Shown here in pieces: positions 17,093 through 24,812 of a DNA stretch of 30,333 nucleotides. The translations under genes and the position numbers were made by a program. How positions within the stretch are numbered: the first letter of the stretch is position 1; each line of letters begins with the position of its first letter. Source of the DNA: Euryarchaeota archaeon UBA251 (GTDB lineage Archaea > Thermoplasmatota > Poseidoniia > Poseidoniales > Thalassarchaeaceae); NCBI GenBank assembly GCA_002497905.1, contig DAFJ01000074.1, positions 1-30,333 on the forward strand, given 5' to 3'. The notes beneath the pieces were generated by a model that was not told the DNA's origin, ran no database searches, and worked only from the letters and a program-made list of their open reading frames with translations.

Positions 17093-18883
17093 ATGGGGAA
17101 AATCATCAATGATTTCACGATTAATATCGCTACAGCGAATGGAACCGGTTCTCAATCTGCGAATCTAATCTTATTGGAATCCCTCTTTGACATGGGAGTC
17201 CCAGTTAGTGGAAAGAATCTCTTCCCCTCCAATATCTCCGGGCTACCCACATGGTACATACTCAGATTATCTGAAAATGAATATCAGGCGCCAGGAGATA
17301 GGACGCATATCCAAATTATGGTTAATCCAGACACTTGGGATGACGATTTAGAGGCGTTGGAACCTGGATCCGTAGTCATTTGGAATAGTAATACAAAAAA
17401 CAAAACGGTTGACAGGGAAGATGTTTTCTCATACCCTATGCCAATGACGAAGTTGGCTAGAGGGATCAATTCTAAGCTAGCTAAACTAGTTACAAACATC
17501 ATCTATGTTGGCGCTCTTGCAGAGATATTAGGGATAGATCAGGAGTGTCTGAATCTTGCTGTGAATAAACAATTCAAGGGTAAAGAAAGTGCAATTAATC
17601 TCAATATCCAAGCCATACTAGCCGGCAGGGAATACTTTCGAGAAAACTTGGAAAAGATAGATCCATATTCCGTAGCCAAGCGAGAGATTACTCAATCTAA
17701 GTTCTTCATTGAAGGGAATGAGGCAGTTGCCTTAGGATGCATCTATGGAGGTTGCCAGATGTTAGCATGGTATCCCATCACGCCTTCTTCATCGATAGCT
17801 GAAGGCATCATTGCATACATCCCTAAACTAAGAACCGATGAAAACGGAAAAGCCAATCTTGCAGTAATACAAGCAGAAGATGAACTCGCAGCAGCAGGCA
17901 TGGTCCTAGGCGCTGGTTGGGCTGGAGGAAGAGGTATGACTGCAACCTCGGGGCCCGGGATATCTCTAATGCAGGAATTCATCGGACTCGCATACTTCGC
18001 TGAGATACCATCTGTTTTCTGGGATGTAAATCGTGTTGGACCATCAACAGGACTCCCTACCCGGACTCAACAATCAGACATTGCAATGCTGTACGAAGGA
18101 AGTCACGGGGACACACAACACATTGTACTGATTCCAGGAACTATCGAAGAGTGTTTTGAATTCGGTTGGTACGCGTTCGATTGTACGGAAAGATTCCAGA
18201 CGCCCGTATTTGGACTCAGTGATTTGGATTTAGGAATGAACAAATGGGCCTGTTCTGGATTTGATTACCCATCCATCGACATGGATAGAGGCAAGGTAGT
18301 ACGTGAAAGAGAGGTCTTTGAAGCGTTCGAAACCTTTGGAAGATACCTAGATGTGGATGGAGACGGGATCCCTTACAGAACGCTCCCCGGGTCCGGCATG
18401 GATCCAATTCTCTACAGAGGAACTGGACACAATCCTATGGGAGTTTACTCTGAGAAACCTGATGATTATCACGATTTAATGAATCGCTTGAAGAAGAAAA
18501 TCGACAAATCAAGAGATAAGTTACCCGCGCCGATACTCAGAGAAGGAGAAGATGCTGAAATTGGGATCTTGTATCTTGGGAGTATGGAGAACTCCATACA
18601 AGAAATCGACGATATACTCCTTGATTTTGGACATAATGTTCACCAGTGTAGAATCAGAGCATTGCCATATCACCCTGAAGTAGAGAGTTTCATTCGGCGA
18701 CATAAAGCAACGATTGTGCTAGAAATAAATCGTGATGGACAACTCCATGGAATCCTGAGAAAGGAGCTACCTGATGATTTAGTGACAAGAGTACATTCCG
18801 TGGCATACAGCGATGGATTACCGCCCCGTGCTAGGATTTATGCTACACTTATCGATAAGAAATTGAAGGAGGTGATGCTATGA
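17093..18883 (+). CDS. korA: 2-oxoacid:ferredoxin oxidoreductase, fused gamma-alpha subunit
   Basis: 596 residues from the ATG at 17093; the frame is open back to 16892 but that extension is low in family similarity and overlaps the divergent cyclophilin gene. Residues ~1-190 are the gamma domain (NIATANGTGSQSANLILLES, FPSNISGLPTWYILRLS). Residues ~200-596 are the alpha domain with WYPITPSSS (226-234), TATSGPGISLMQEF and RVGPSTGLPTRTQQSD. With KorB it oxidatively decarboxylates a 2-oxoacid, probably 2-oxoglutarate, to the acyl-CoA while reducing ferredoxin. The delta ferredoxin subunit is absent, as is usual for two-subunit Kor enzymes of aerobic archaea and bacteria. korB overlaps its stop by four bases. 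Neighbouring aconitase supports the TCA assignment; the exact substrate is inferred. Confidence 0.93.
   Translation: MGKIINDFTINIATANGTGSQSANLILLESLFDMGVPVSGKNLFPSNISGLPTWYILRLSENEYQAPGDRTHIQIMVNPDTWDDDLEALEPGSVVIWNSNTKNKTVDREDVFSYPMPMTKLARGINSKLAKLVTNIIYVGALAEILGIDQECLNLAVNKQFKGKESAINLNIQAILAGREYFRENLEKIDPYSVAKREITQSKFFIEGNEAVALGCIYGGCQMLAWYPITPSSSIAEGIIAYIPKLRTDENGKANLAVIQAEDELAAAGMVLGAGWAGGRGMTATSGPGISLMQEFIGLAYFAEIPSVFWDVNRVGPSTGLPTRTQQSDIAMLYEGSHGDTQHIVLIPGTIEECFEFGWYAFDCTERFQTPVFGLSDLDLGMNKWACSGFDYPSIDMDRGKVVREREVFEAFETFGRYLDVDGDGIPYRTLPGSGMDPILYRGTGHNPMGVYSEKPDDYHDLMNRLKKKIDKSRDKLPAPILREGEDAEIGILYLGSMENSIQEIDDILLDFGHNVHQCRIRALPYHPEVESFIRRHKATIVLEINRDGQLHGILRKELPDDLVTRVHSVAYSDGLPPRARIYATLIDKKLKEVML
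18866..18876 (+). promoter_or_regulatory. strong Shine-Dalgarno site of korB
   Basis: AAGGAGGTGAT inside the 3' end of korA ends three bases before the korB ATG at 18880 and is complementary to the archaeal 16S rRNA 3' end over its whole length. It fixes the korB start and suggests translational coupling through the ATGA overlap. Few other genes here have such a clear site. Confidence 0.8.
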
Positions 18884-19926
18884 GTATGCGTCGAGAACGC
18901 GCTGTGAAACTGAATGTAATCAACGAACCGAAGGACAGTTACACTGGAGGTCCTTCCTCGTTATGCCCTGGTTGCGGCCACGATTTGATATCTGGCATGA
19001 TTATCAATGCAGCTTGGGAAAACGGGGTTGAACCTCATCGAATCGCGAAAATGTCGGGCATAGGTTGCTCATCCAAGACCCCTGCATATTACCTAGGGCA
19101 ATCACATGGATTCAACACCGTCCATGGTCGTATGCCATCAGTCACTACAGGTGCATATGCAATCAACAAGGACTTACTATACCTCGGAGTTTCAGGAGAC
19201 GGTGATTCTGCTTCGATTGGAATTGGTCAGTTGATTCATGCGATTAGAAGGAACATGGATATGGTCTATATCGTCGAAAATAATGGAGTATATGGTCTGA
19301 CAAAGGGCCAGTACTCTGCAACAGCGGATGTTGGTTCAAAAAAGCGAAAAGGGCCTTCAAACGAACTACAACCGATCGATTTGTGCGCACTAGCGATTAA
19401 TCTAGGCTGCACTTTTGTTGCACGTTCATTCTCAGGCTCTAGGAAGCAATTGACATCACTATTGCGCGCTGCAATGTCTCACAAAGGATTTGCATTGCTG
19501 GATGTTATTTCACCCTGCGTCACATTCAACAATAATGATGAATCTATGAAGTCATTTAGTTATGTCAAGGAGAATGAAATGACTCTGCATATGGCCGATT
19601 ATATACCTCATTTCAACCCTATTGAGGAAGTTGATGTCCCAGAAGGCCATTATCGCGATATCGAGCTCCACGATGGTTCAACCATACGTCTAGAAACGAT
19701 ATCTGAAGAACACGACCCGTCGGATTCCGTGGCTGCATTGACAGCATTACATGAAGCCGATCAGGATGCAAAACATGTGACAGGGCTACTATATTTTGAT
19801 CCAACAAAACCGTCACTAGCAGAAGATTTGGATTTAGTCGAAAAGCCATTGCTTGATTTAGAGGACTCTGAACTAAGACCAAGCAAGGAATCACTAGATG
19901 CCCTAAATTCAGAATTTCTCTCCTAA
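18880..19926 (+). CDS. korB: 2-oxoacid:ferredoxin oxidoreductase, beta subunit
   Basis: 348 residues; the TPP-binding half of the KorAB enzyme. Seen: SLCPGCGHD with Cys29 and Cys32, a third cluster Cys in SGIGCSSKTP and a fourth in SPCVTFNN, together the expected [4Fe-4S] ligands. The thiamine-diphosphate/Mg site is GVSGDGDSASIGIGQL followed by VENNGVYGLTKGQYS. KorB hands electrons from the 2-oxoacid to ferredoxin. The start overlaps the korA stop as ATGA and carries a near-perfect Shine-Dalgarno site, so the two subunits are surely made together. The C-terminal ~80 residues (after the GHYRDIELHDGSTI segment) are acidic, as in the archaeal KorB tail. tRNA-Gln starts 41 bases after the stop. 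Confidence 0.95.
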   Translation: MSMRRERAVKLNVINEPKDSYTGGPSSLCPGCGHDLISGMIINAAWENGVEPHRIAKMSGIGCSSKTPAYYLGQSHGFNTVHGRMPSVTTGAYAINKDLLYLGVSGDGDSASIGIGQLIHAIRRNMDMVYIVENNGVYGLTKGQYSATADVGSKKRKGPSNELQPIDLCALAINLGCTFVARSFSGSRKQLTSLLRAAMSHKGFALLDVISPCVTFNNNDESMKSFSYVKENEMTLHMADYIPHFNPIEEVDVPEGHYRDIELHDGSTIRLETISEEHDPSDSVAALTALHEADQDAKHVTGLLYFDPTKPSLAEDLDLVEKPLLDLEDSELRPSKESLDALNSEFLS

Positions 19927-19933
19927 CGTTGCT

Positions 19934-19941
19934 ATGATATA
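19934..19941 (+). promoter_or_regulatory. possible TATA box of tRNA-Gln
   Basis: ATGATATA centred about 30 bases ahead of the tRNA 5' end fits the position of an archaeal TATA box. It overlaps no gene, lying just after the korB stop. Assigned only from spacing and AT content. Confidence 0.35.
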
Positions 19942-19967
19942 CGTGAGAAAACTGGCCTAGTTTACAC

Positions 19968-20040
19968 AGCCCCTTAGTGTAGTGGTCCATCATACGAGAC
20001 TCTGGATCTCGTGACCCTGGTTCGAATCCGGGAGGGGCTA
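19968..20040 (+). tRNA. tRNA-Gln, anticodon CUG
   Basis: A 73-base cloverleaf folds cleanly. The acceptor AGCCCCT pairs with AGGGGCT with discriminator A. The D arm has stem GTGT/TCAT. The anticodon stem CGAGA/TCTCG encloses loop CTCTGGA with anticodon CTG at 20002-20004. There is a four-base variable loop, and the T arm is CCTGG-TTCGAAT-CCGGG. The CCA end is not encoded and no intron is present. The U1-A72-type weak first pair (A1-U72) and the overall sequence match archaeal tRNA-Gln, which is first charged with Glu and then amidated by GatDE in this domain of life. It reads CAG codons, and also lies directly behind korB. Confidence 0.95.
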
Positions 20041-20041
20041 C

Positions 20042-20046
20042 TTTTT
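20042..20046 (+). terminator. oligo-T terminator after tRNA-Gln
   Basis: TTTTT begins two bases after the tRNA 3' end. A short T run is the usual archaeal termination signal for tRNA genes. It also separates the tRNA from the convergent small gene ending at 20068. Confidence 0.55.
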
Positions 20047-20067
20047 CCACTAAACCGACGACTATCA

Positions 20068-20256
20068 CTAGGGAAGAAATCGCATCATGAACTGCGATGT
20101 CCAAGATACCATCAAGACAATCATGAACGAACCGAGCGCGATTCTACCCCATCGCTTCTTTTCACGTTTAGGAGGGAACGGGTTGATACCCATCTCCATC
20201 GCCTCTGCCATCAGAGCGAGGTCCTCCTCAATTGTCTTGGGCTCCTCAAACGGCAC
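20068..20256 (-). CDS. small single-TM membrane protein, unknown
   Basis: 62 residues from a GTG at 20256. The frame continues to a GTG at 20319 (83 residues), which would reach almost to hemH. The product has an acidic start (PFEEPKTIEEDLALMAEAME), a proline and basic hinge (NPFPPKREKKRW) and one C-terminal TM helix (about 40-57, GRIALGSFMIVLMVSWTSQF). The charge pattern suggests the N-terminus is cytoplasmic. The clean helix pattern and position between a tRNA and hemH, with no other coding option, support a real gene. I do not recognise the family; it does not match the Sec61-beta/SecG or SecE patterns. Confidence 0.65.
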   Translation of the reverse strand: MPFEEPKTIEEDLALMAEAMEMGINPFPPKREKKRWGRIALGSFMIVLMVSWTSQFMMRFLP

Positions 20257-20346
20257 ATGATGAAATTCTAGATAATGTGTATCAAGAATTTGGATAAAAT
20301 TGAGGAGAAAAGCAGACACTCATACACTGGTTTACTTTCGAACCTA

Positions 20347-21345
20347 ATGATGGGAACCAAGGGTGTCATCCTAATCAATGTCGGAACGCCCGATCAACCC
20401 ACTGTAGAATCCGTTAGATATTATCTTAGAGAGTTCCTTCTAGACCCTAATGTAATAGATGCACCATATGTGATACGTCACCTATTAGTCAGGGGATTAA
20501 TTCTAAGATTTAGACCAAGAAAAATCGCTCCTAGATATCAAGAAATTTGGATGGAGGAGGGATCTCCACTTCGAGTATATACTGGAAGAATGTCGAAGGC
20601 AATACAATCAAAATTATCTGATGAGATAGTGGTCGAATATGGAATGAGGTATGGTAATCCAACAATTCGATCAGCATTAGAACGATTACGAAATCGTGGT
20701 GTTGATGAACTATTAGTTGCCCCTCTTTTTCCTCAATATGCTCAAGCAACAACTGAAACATCACGTTTTGCGGTAGATTTTCAGATGAAACAGATGGGAT
20801 GGAATCCTACGGTGAAACAATGGGATGATTTCTATGATAATCCAGCATTTATAGAACCATTAACGAATTCAATCAAGGGGAAAATCAATGAAAAAACGCA
20901 TCTTCTATTCTCTTTTCATGGTTTACCATTATCCCATATACGTAGGGTAAAACGACTTGGAAAACCAAATTATGTTGAACATTGTGAAAGTACTGTCTCA
21001 TCAGTTGTCAAGAAATTAGGGCTAAACGAATCTCAATGGTCAATGAGCTATCAAAGTAGATTAGGCCCCGTTAGATGGCTCACGCCATCTACTGATTCAG
21101 TAGTGAAAAATCTTGGAAAAAGGGGTATTGAGAATCTAGTAATCGTATCTCCGGCTTTCGTTGCTGATGGATTAGAAACATTAGAAGAATTAGATATTGA
21201 AGCACGAGAAACTTTCAAAGATTCTGGTGGCGGCAATGTTACAGTAATTAATTGCCTTAATGACAATGAACAATGGATTGAGGGGGTAAAATCGCTAATT
21301 ATTCAGGGGTTTGAGAATCCTCGAAACTCGGTATTCTCAAAATGA
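20347..21345 (+). CDS. hemH: ferrochelatase
   Basis: Inserts ferrous iron into a porphyrin, the last step of protoheme synthesis (or the penultimate one in the coproporphyrin route). 333 residues from the first of two adjacent ATGs (20347/20350); an upstream extension to 20275 lacks family features. Seen: GVILINVGTPDQPTVESVRY, REFLLDPNVID, WMEEGSPLRVYT, catalytic His in FSFHGLPLSHIRR, YQSRLGPVRWLTPST, and the acidic segment DGLETLEELDIEA holding the catalytic Glu. The wording is closest to the proteobacterial/Bacteroidetes protoporphyrin type. The gene is strikingly AT-rich: 20881-20940 has 17 G/C of 60, against 31 of 60 in the MFS gene at 22561-22620. It runs convergently into the DUF454 gene and overlaps it by 47 bases. 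Bacterial origin by transfer is suspected. Confidence 0.95.
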   Translation: MMGTKGVILINVGTPDQPTVESVRYYLREFLLDPNVIDAPYVIRHLLVRGLILRFRPRKIAPRYQEIWMEEGSPLRVYTGRMSKAIQSKLSDEIVVEYGMRYGNPTIRSALERLRNRGVDELLVAPLFPQYAQATTETSRFAVDFQMKQMGWNPTVKQWDDFYDNPAFIEPLTNSIKGKINEKTHLLFSFHGLPLSHIRRVKRLGKPNYVEHCESTVSSVVKKLGLNESQWSMSYQSRLGPVRWLTPSTDSVVKNLGKRGIENLVIVSPAFVADGLETLEELDIEARETFKDSGGGNVTVINCLNDNEQWIEGVKSLIIQGFENPRNSVFSK

Positions 21346-21802
21346 ATATTGTTCCAATAATTGCGAGTACAAGAGTGCCTATCTTGGAAACTGCAACATC
21401 ATCTGGAATGGCATAAAAAACTGCAAACAAAACAAAACCCCAAAGTGTTAGAAGAATAAGCGGTTTACTGGTTTTAGGAATCCCTTTGCCTTCGCGATAA
21501 TTTTTCACATGATGTCCAAACAATTTGTTGTTAATAATCCAGTCATAGAATCTTTGATTGGACCTTGCGAAACACGCTGCTGCAAGAATCATCAGTGGAG
21601 TTGTAGGTAAACCCGGTACGGGTATTCCAATCAAACCTACGATCATCGAAATTAGACCCGAAATGAACCAAAAGATTCGATTCACTGCCGACCTATTCAA
21701 ATCTACAGAATGTGGATCTTTGACGATTAATGGATTCGCCTTTAATGGCTCATCCATATTTCTCTGTGCACGGTATTTGGCACTTAATTGGTAGTATAAC
21801 AT
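21299..21802 (-). CDS. DUF454/YbaN-family membrane protein
   Basis: 168 residues or fewer: ATG at 21802, alternative ATG at 21757. It shows the family signature: a first TM pair (FWFISGLISMIVGLIGIPVP) running into PGLPTTPLMILAAACFARSN, then FYDWIINNKLFGHHVKNYRE and GKGIPKTSK, then two more TM segments (LILLTLWGFVLFAVFYAIP and KIGTLVLAIIGTIFILRIPS). The family is widespread in bacteria, has no proven biochemical role, and is often seen near iron or heme genes. Here it faces hemH with overlapping 3' ends and shares its AT-rich composition, so a shared history is likely. Inner-membrane location is inferred. Confidence 0.88.
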   Translation of the reverse strand: MLYYQLSAKYRAQRNMDEPLKANPLIVKDPHSVDLNRSAVNRIFWFISGLISMIVGLIGIPVPGLPTTPLMILAAACFARSNQRFYDWIINNKLFGHHVKNYREGKGIPKTSKPLILLTLWGFVLFAVFYAIPDDVAVSKIGTLVLAIIGTIFILRIPSFEDSQTPE

Positions 21803-21845
21803 CAAGATTTATTCAACAATGAATTTGACAACACAAGTAGGTAAC

Positions 21846-21860
21846 CGTGTGTTCAACACG
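21846..21860. repeat. short inverted repeat ahead of the MFS gene
   Basis: CGTGT-GTTCA-ACACG is a perfect 5-bp dyad in the 103-base gap between the divergent DUF454 and MFS starts. It could be an operator but is short enough to occur by chance. Confidence 0.3.
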
Positions 21861-21905
21861 CTGTGATGCGGACCCTTCAAACGACAGTCGCACCGGAGTC
21901 CCGAC

Positions 21906-23231
21906 ATGACGGAGGAAGGACAACGGTCACCGCTCTTCATCCTCTTCCTTGTCGTACTAATCGACATGATTGGATTTACTCTAGTAATCCCATTCCTAAC
22001 CTACTTCGTTCAAGATTTGGCTCAAGCGGATGGCTTCATAGATATGGGTTCAAGAGATTGGTGGGTAGGGATTGTCCTTGCCTCCTACACATTGGGACAG
22101 TTCCTATTCACTCCACTTCTTGGCTCTCTCTCAGACCGAGTTGGCCGGCGTCCGATTCTAATGTTCGGGCTTGTATGCAACACGATCTTCCTCATCGCAT
22201 TCGGTCTTGCTTCCGCTCTCTGGATGGCTATCGCTGTACGCTTCTTAGCAGGAGCCGGCAACGGCAATCTTGCCGTCACACGTGCTTACATTGGTGACAT
22301 CAGTACAAGAGAACAATTACCCGCTCGAATGGGTATGATTGGCGCCTCTTTCGGCCTTGGATTCATGATTGGCCCATTCGTGGGCGGCATTCTAACGGAC
22401 CCTGCTAGTGCCTTTGGTGGACCGTTCGCAACAGATTGGTGGGTAGCCCACCCATACTTCCTCCCGTGTCTCACCGCAGGCCTACTATCTGCAGTATCCT
22501 TCCTACTTGCAATACGTATGCTACCAGAGAGCCTTCCGAAAGAGAAGAGGACACAAGACGGAAGTCAGCAAGGTCTCAAGATGGTTCTAAGGAATCTCGT
22601 GGGAGTCCGGGACCTTTCTCCAAACGTTCGACGGCTAATCTTTGTCAACGCCACATTTCTTCTCGCATTCACGATGATGCATACGACTTTTATTCTGTTC
22701 ACAGCCATGCCAATCGAAAATGGAGGTTTAGGCTACGACGAACGAATGAACGGCTACATATTCGCATACGTTGGCCTAGTAGGCGTCATAGTTCAAGGTG
22801 GATTAATCCGTCCACTGACAAAGCGATATGATGTAAGGAACATCATGGTGATTGGAATCGTTCTGACATCTATCGGCCTTGGATGGATACCGTATCTACA
22901 ACCTACTCCGTTTGCAACCGGACTTCTGGCTATGACTTTCATAGCTACCGGAAATGGATTTTTCCAGCCCACACAATCAACATTAATCACGACAGAGGCC
23001 CGATTCAATAATCTCGATCTCGGCAGAGTCATGGGCGCTCAAGAAGGGTATGGTGCACTCTCACGAATCATCGGCCCCGTCCTTGCTGCCTTCATCTGGG
23101 CTGCCACTGTCGATGGCACTGGATTGTGGACCTACCACACAGTGTTCCGTGTAGCAGGACTCATCGCCATCCTAGGAGTATTCATCCAATGGGGTATCCA
23201 AAGAATCGAAGAGGGAACCTCAGAGGAATGA
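21906..23231 (+). CDS. MFS transporter, TetA-like drug:H+ antiporter family
   Basis: 441 residues with twelve predicted TM helices. The MFS motif A is clear between TM2 and TM3 (GSLSDRVGRRPILMFG) and a weaker copy lies after TM8 (LIRPLTKRYDVRNIMVIGI). TM4-TM5 contains RFLAGAGNGNLAVTRAYIGD and GASFGLGFMIGPFVGG, the motif C/antiporter signature of the DHA1 group. This suggests proton-driven export of a small molecule; the substrate is unknown. It starts a five-gene co-directional row. The next gene, a NUDIX-MBL fusion, starts 36 bases after its stop. A separate open frame at 21863 is out of register and encodes nothing recognisable. Confidence 0.93.
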   Translation: MTEEGQRSPLFILFLVVLIDMIGFTLVIPFLTYFVQDLAQADGFIDMGSRDWWVGIVLASYTLGQFLFTPLLGSLSDRVGRRPILMFGLVCNTIFLIAFGLASALWMAIAVRFLAGAGNGNLAVTRAYIGDISTREQLPARMGMIGASFGLGFMIGPFVGGILTDPASAFGGPFATDWWVAHPYFLPCLTAGLLSAVSFLLAIRMLPESLPKEKRTQDGSQQGLKMVLRNLVGVRDLSPNVRRLIFVNATFLLAFTMMHTTFILFTAMPIENGGLGYDERMNGYIFAYVGLVGVIVQGGLIRPLTKRYDVRNIMVIGIVLTSIGLGWIPYLQPTPFATGLLAMTFIATGNGFFQPTQSTLITTEARFNNLDLGRVMGAQEGYGALSRIIGPVLAAFIWAATVDGTGLWTYHTVFRVAGLIAILGVFIQWGIQRIEEGTSEE

Positions 23232-23267
23232 GCGCGGTTTCATAGCCCTCAGCCACAAGATGCATCC

Positions 23268-24812
23268 ATGGACGAAGCTCCCGAGGGGATGGTCATGCCC
23301 GAGGCGAGGATTGCAACGCCACGAGAATCGACGTCTATTCTCATCACACGGAACGGATCTGAAGGGCCGGAAGTACTTCTTGCACACCGTATCCCAACCC
23401 TTCGGGCTTTCGCCGACTTCTGGGCGCTACCAGGAGGGGGTATCAGGGGGAATGATATGGATGCCGCTGCATCCATCAAAGGTCTTGATCAACTTGAGGG
23501 TGATTGGCCTGCTGTCTTTGCGGCAATTCTTCGCGAGACCGCGGAGGAGGTTGGTTTAGCTATAGGTGACGGAGAAATTGAACGTGTCTCGATGGCATTG
23601 CGCCACATGATAATCGAAGATTCTTCAGCCTGGACTTCAGCTGTAGAAGAAGGAGTGATTCCCGCATCTCCAGCAGAAATCACTCACATCGGTACACGGA
23701 CAACACCTCCGTTCTCACCACTAAGGTTCAGGAATCGGTTCATGCATGTCCATCTCAATGATGGATCCCCTGAGCCTGAATTACTCGATATAGGAAGTGA
23801 GTTCGATGAACTCCGATGGATGCATCCGGCTGAAGCCGTCAAGGTCTGGAAAACTGGAAATATGCTCACAGCACCTCCTATTGTCACGCTACTTCGAGAT
23901 GTTGCTGATGCGCTTGAAGCAAACAACGACGACATCCATGCTGCGATGGCAGCGATGGCTTCTGAACCTAAATCAGGAGAACATCGCATTGAACTTGCCC
24001 CGAATATCGAATGTGTTCCACTGCGAACTGCAACGCTTCCACCAGCAACTCACACAAACTGCTTCATTCTCGGTGAACAAGGCGGTGAGCGACTCATCAT
24101 CGACCCCGCGGCGAGAACTTCTGAAGAACTTGCATACCTCCAACGTCGAATACGCGGAATCGAAGAAGATGGAGGAAGGATCATCGCGACTATCTTCACT
24201 CATCGTCATCAGGACCATATCGGCGACTTATCCAGAATTGCAGAGATGTATACTGCACCAATCTGGGCAACTCCAGAAACACTAGCAGCGATACCATATG
24301 ATGATTCAAACCAAGCACTGAGTGAGGGTGAGATCATAACTCTCAATGGCCCGAATGGCAAGATGGAATGGACGGTGCACGTCACACCAGGTCACTGTCC
24401 AGGCCACATCTGCCTCTCATCTAATCGCTACCTCGTATCTGGAGATCTCGCAGTGATGGTTGGCACCATCCTCATTCCAAGTTCAGATGGTAACATGGAT
24501 GCCTACATCGATAGCCTACAGAGGATGCGTGCACTCAATTCCGAGATACTGTTTCCAGCACATGGCCCCTTTACCCACCGTCCAGAGAAACTACTAGATC
24601 GATACATCAAACATCGAATTGGTCGTCATGAACGTGTTCTAGAAGCTGTAACCTCTGGTTTATCCTCTATTGAAGAAATTGCGAATCACGCATATTCTGA
24701 TACACCTGATGCAAATCCGATTCTGAAGATTGATCAAACGATATCTCACCTATCCTCACATGAATCAGCAGGCCTTGTCCATATGGAAAATGGCAAATGG
24801 ATAATCAATTAA
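23268..24812 (+). CDS. NUDIX hydrolase-metallo-beta-lactamase fold fusion
   Basis: 514 residues, two enzymes in one chain, no signal peptide. Residues ~15-215 form a NUDIX domain: ALPGGGIRG (54-60) and RETAEEVGL (89-97). The NUDIX box is split by an extra ~17 residues between the GGG and RExxEE parts, as in the NUDT19/CoA-diphosphatase group. Residues ~245-450 form an MBL domain: THRHQDHIGD (311-320, four metal ligands), TPGHCPGH with His376, SGDLA with Asp393 and PAHGP with His432. The C-terminal ~65 residues fit the winged-helix tail of LACTB2-type MBL proteins. The NUDIX part probably cleaves a nucleoside diphosphate or CoA; the MBL part may be a thioesterase-, glyoxalase- or RNase-like hydrolase. 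The last 16 bases overlap the next gene. Confidence 0.92.
   Translation: MDEAPEGMVMPEARIATPRESTSILITRNGSEGPEVLLAHRIPTLRAFADFWALPGGGIRGNDMDAAASIKGLDQLEGDWPAVFAAILRETAEEVGLAIGDGEIERVSMALRHMIIEDSSAWTSAVEEGVIPASPAEITHIGTRTTPPFSPLRFRNRFMHVHLNDGSPEPELLDIGSEFDELRWMHPAEAVKVWKTGNMLTAPPIVTLLRDVADALEANNDDIHAAMAAMASEPKSGEHRIELAPNIECVPLRTATLPPATHTNCFILGEQGGERLIIDPAARTSEELAYLQRRIRGIEEDGGRIIATIFTHRHQDHIGDLSRIAEMYTAPIWATPETLAAIPYDDSNQALSEGEIITLNGPNGKMEWTVHVTPGHCPGHICLSSNRYLVSGDLAVMVGTILIPSSDGNMDAYIDSLQRMRALNSEILFPAHGPFTHRPEKLLDRYIKHRIGRHERVLEAVTSGLSSIEEIANHAYSDTPDANPILKIDQTISHLSSHESAGLVHMENGKWIIN

Noticed and set aside
21863..22297. 144-codon open frame at the start of the MFS gene
   Set aside because: It is out of frame with the twelve-TM transporter and its product is Arg/Ser/Cys-rich without motifs.
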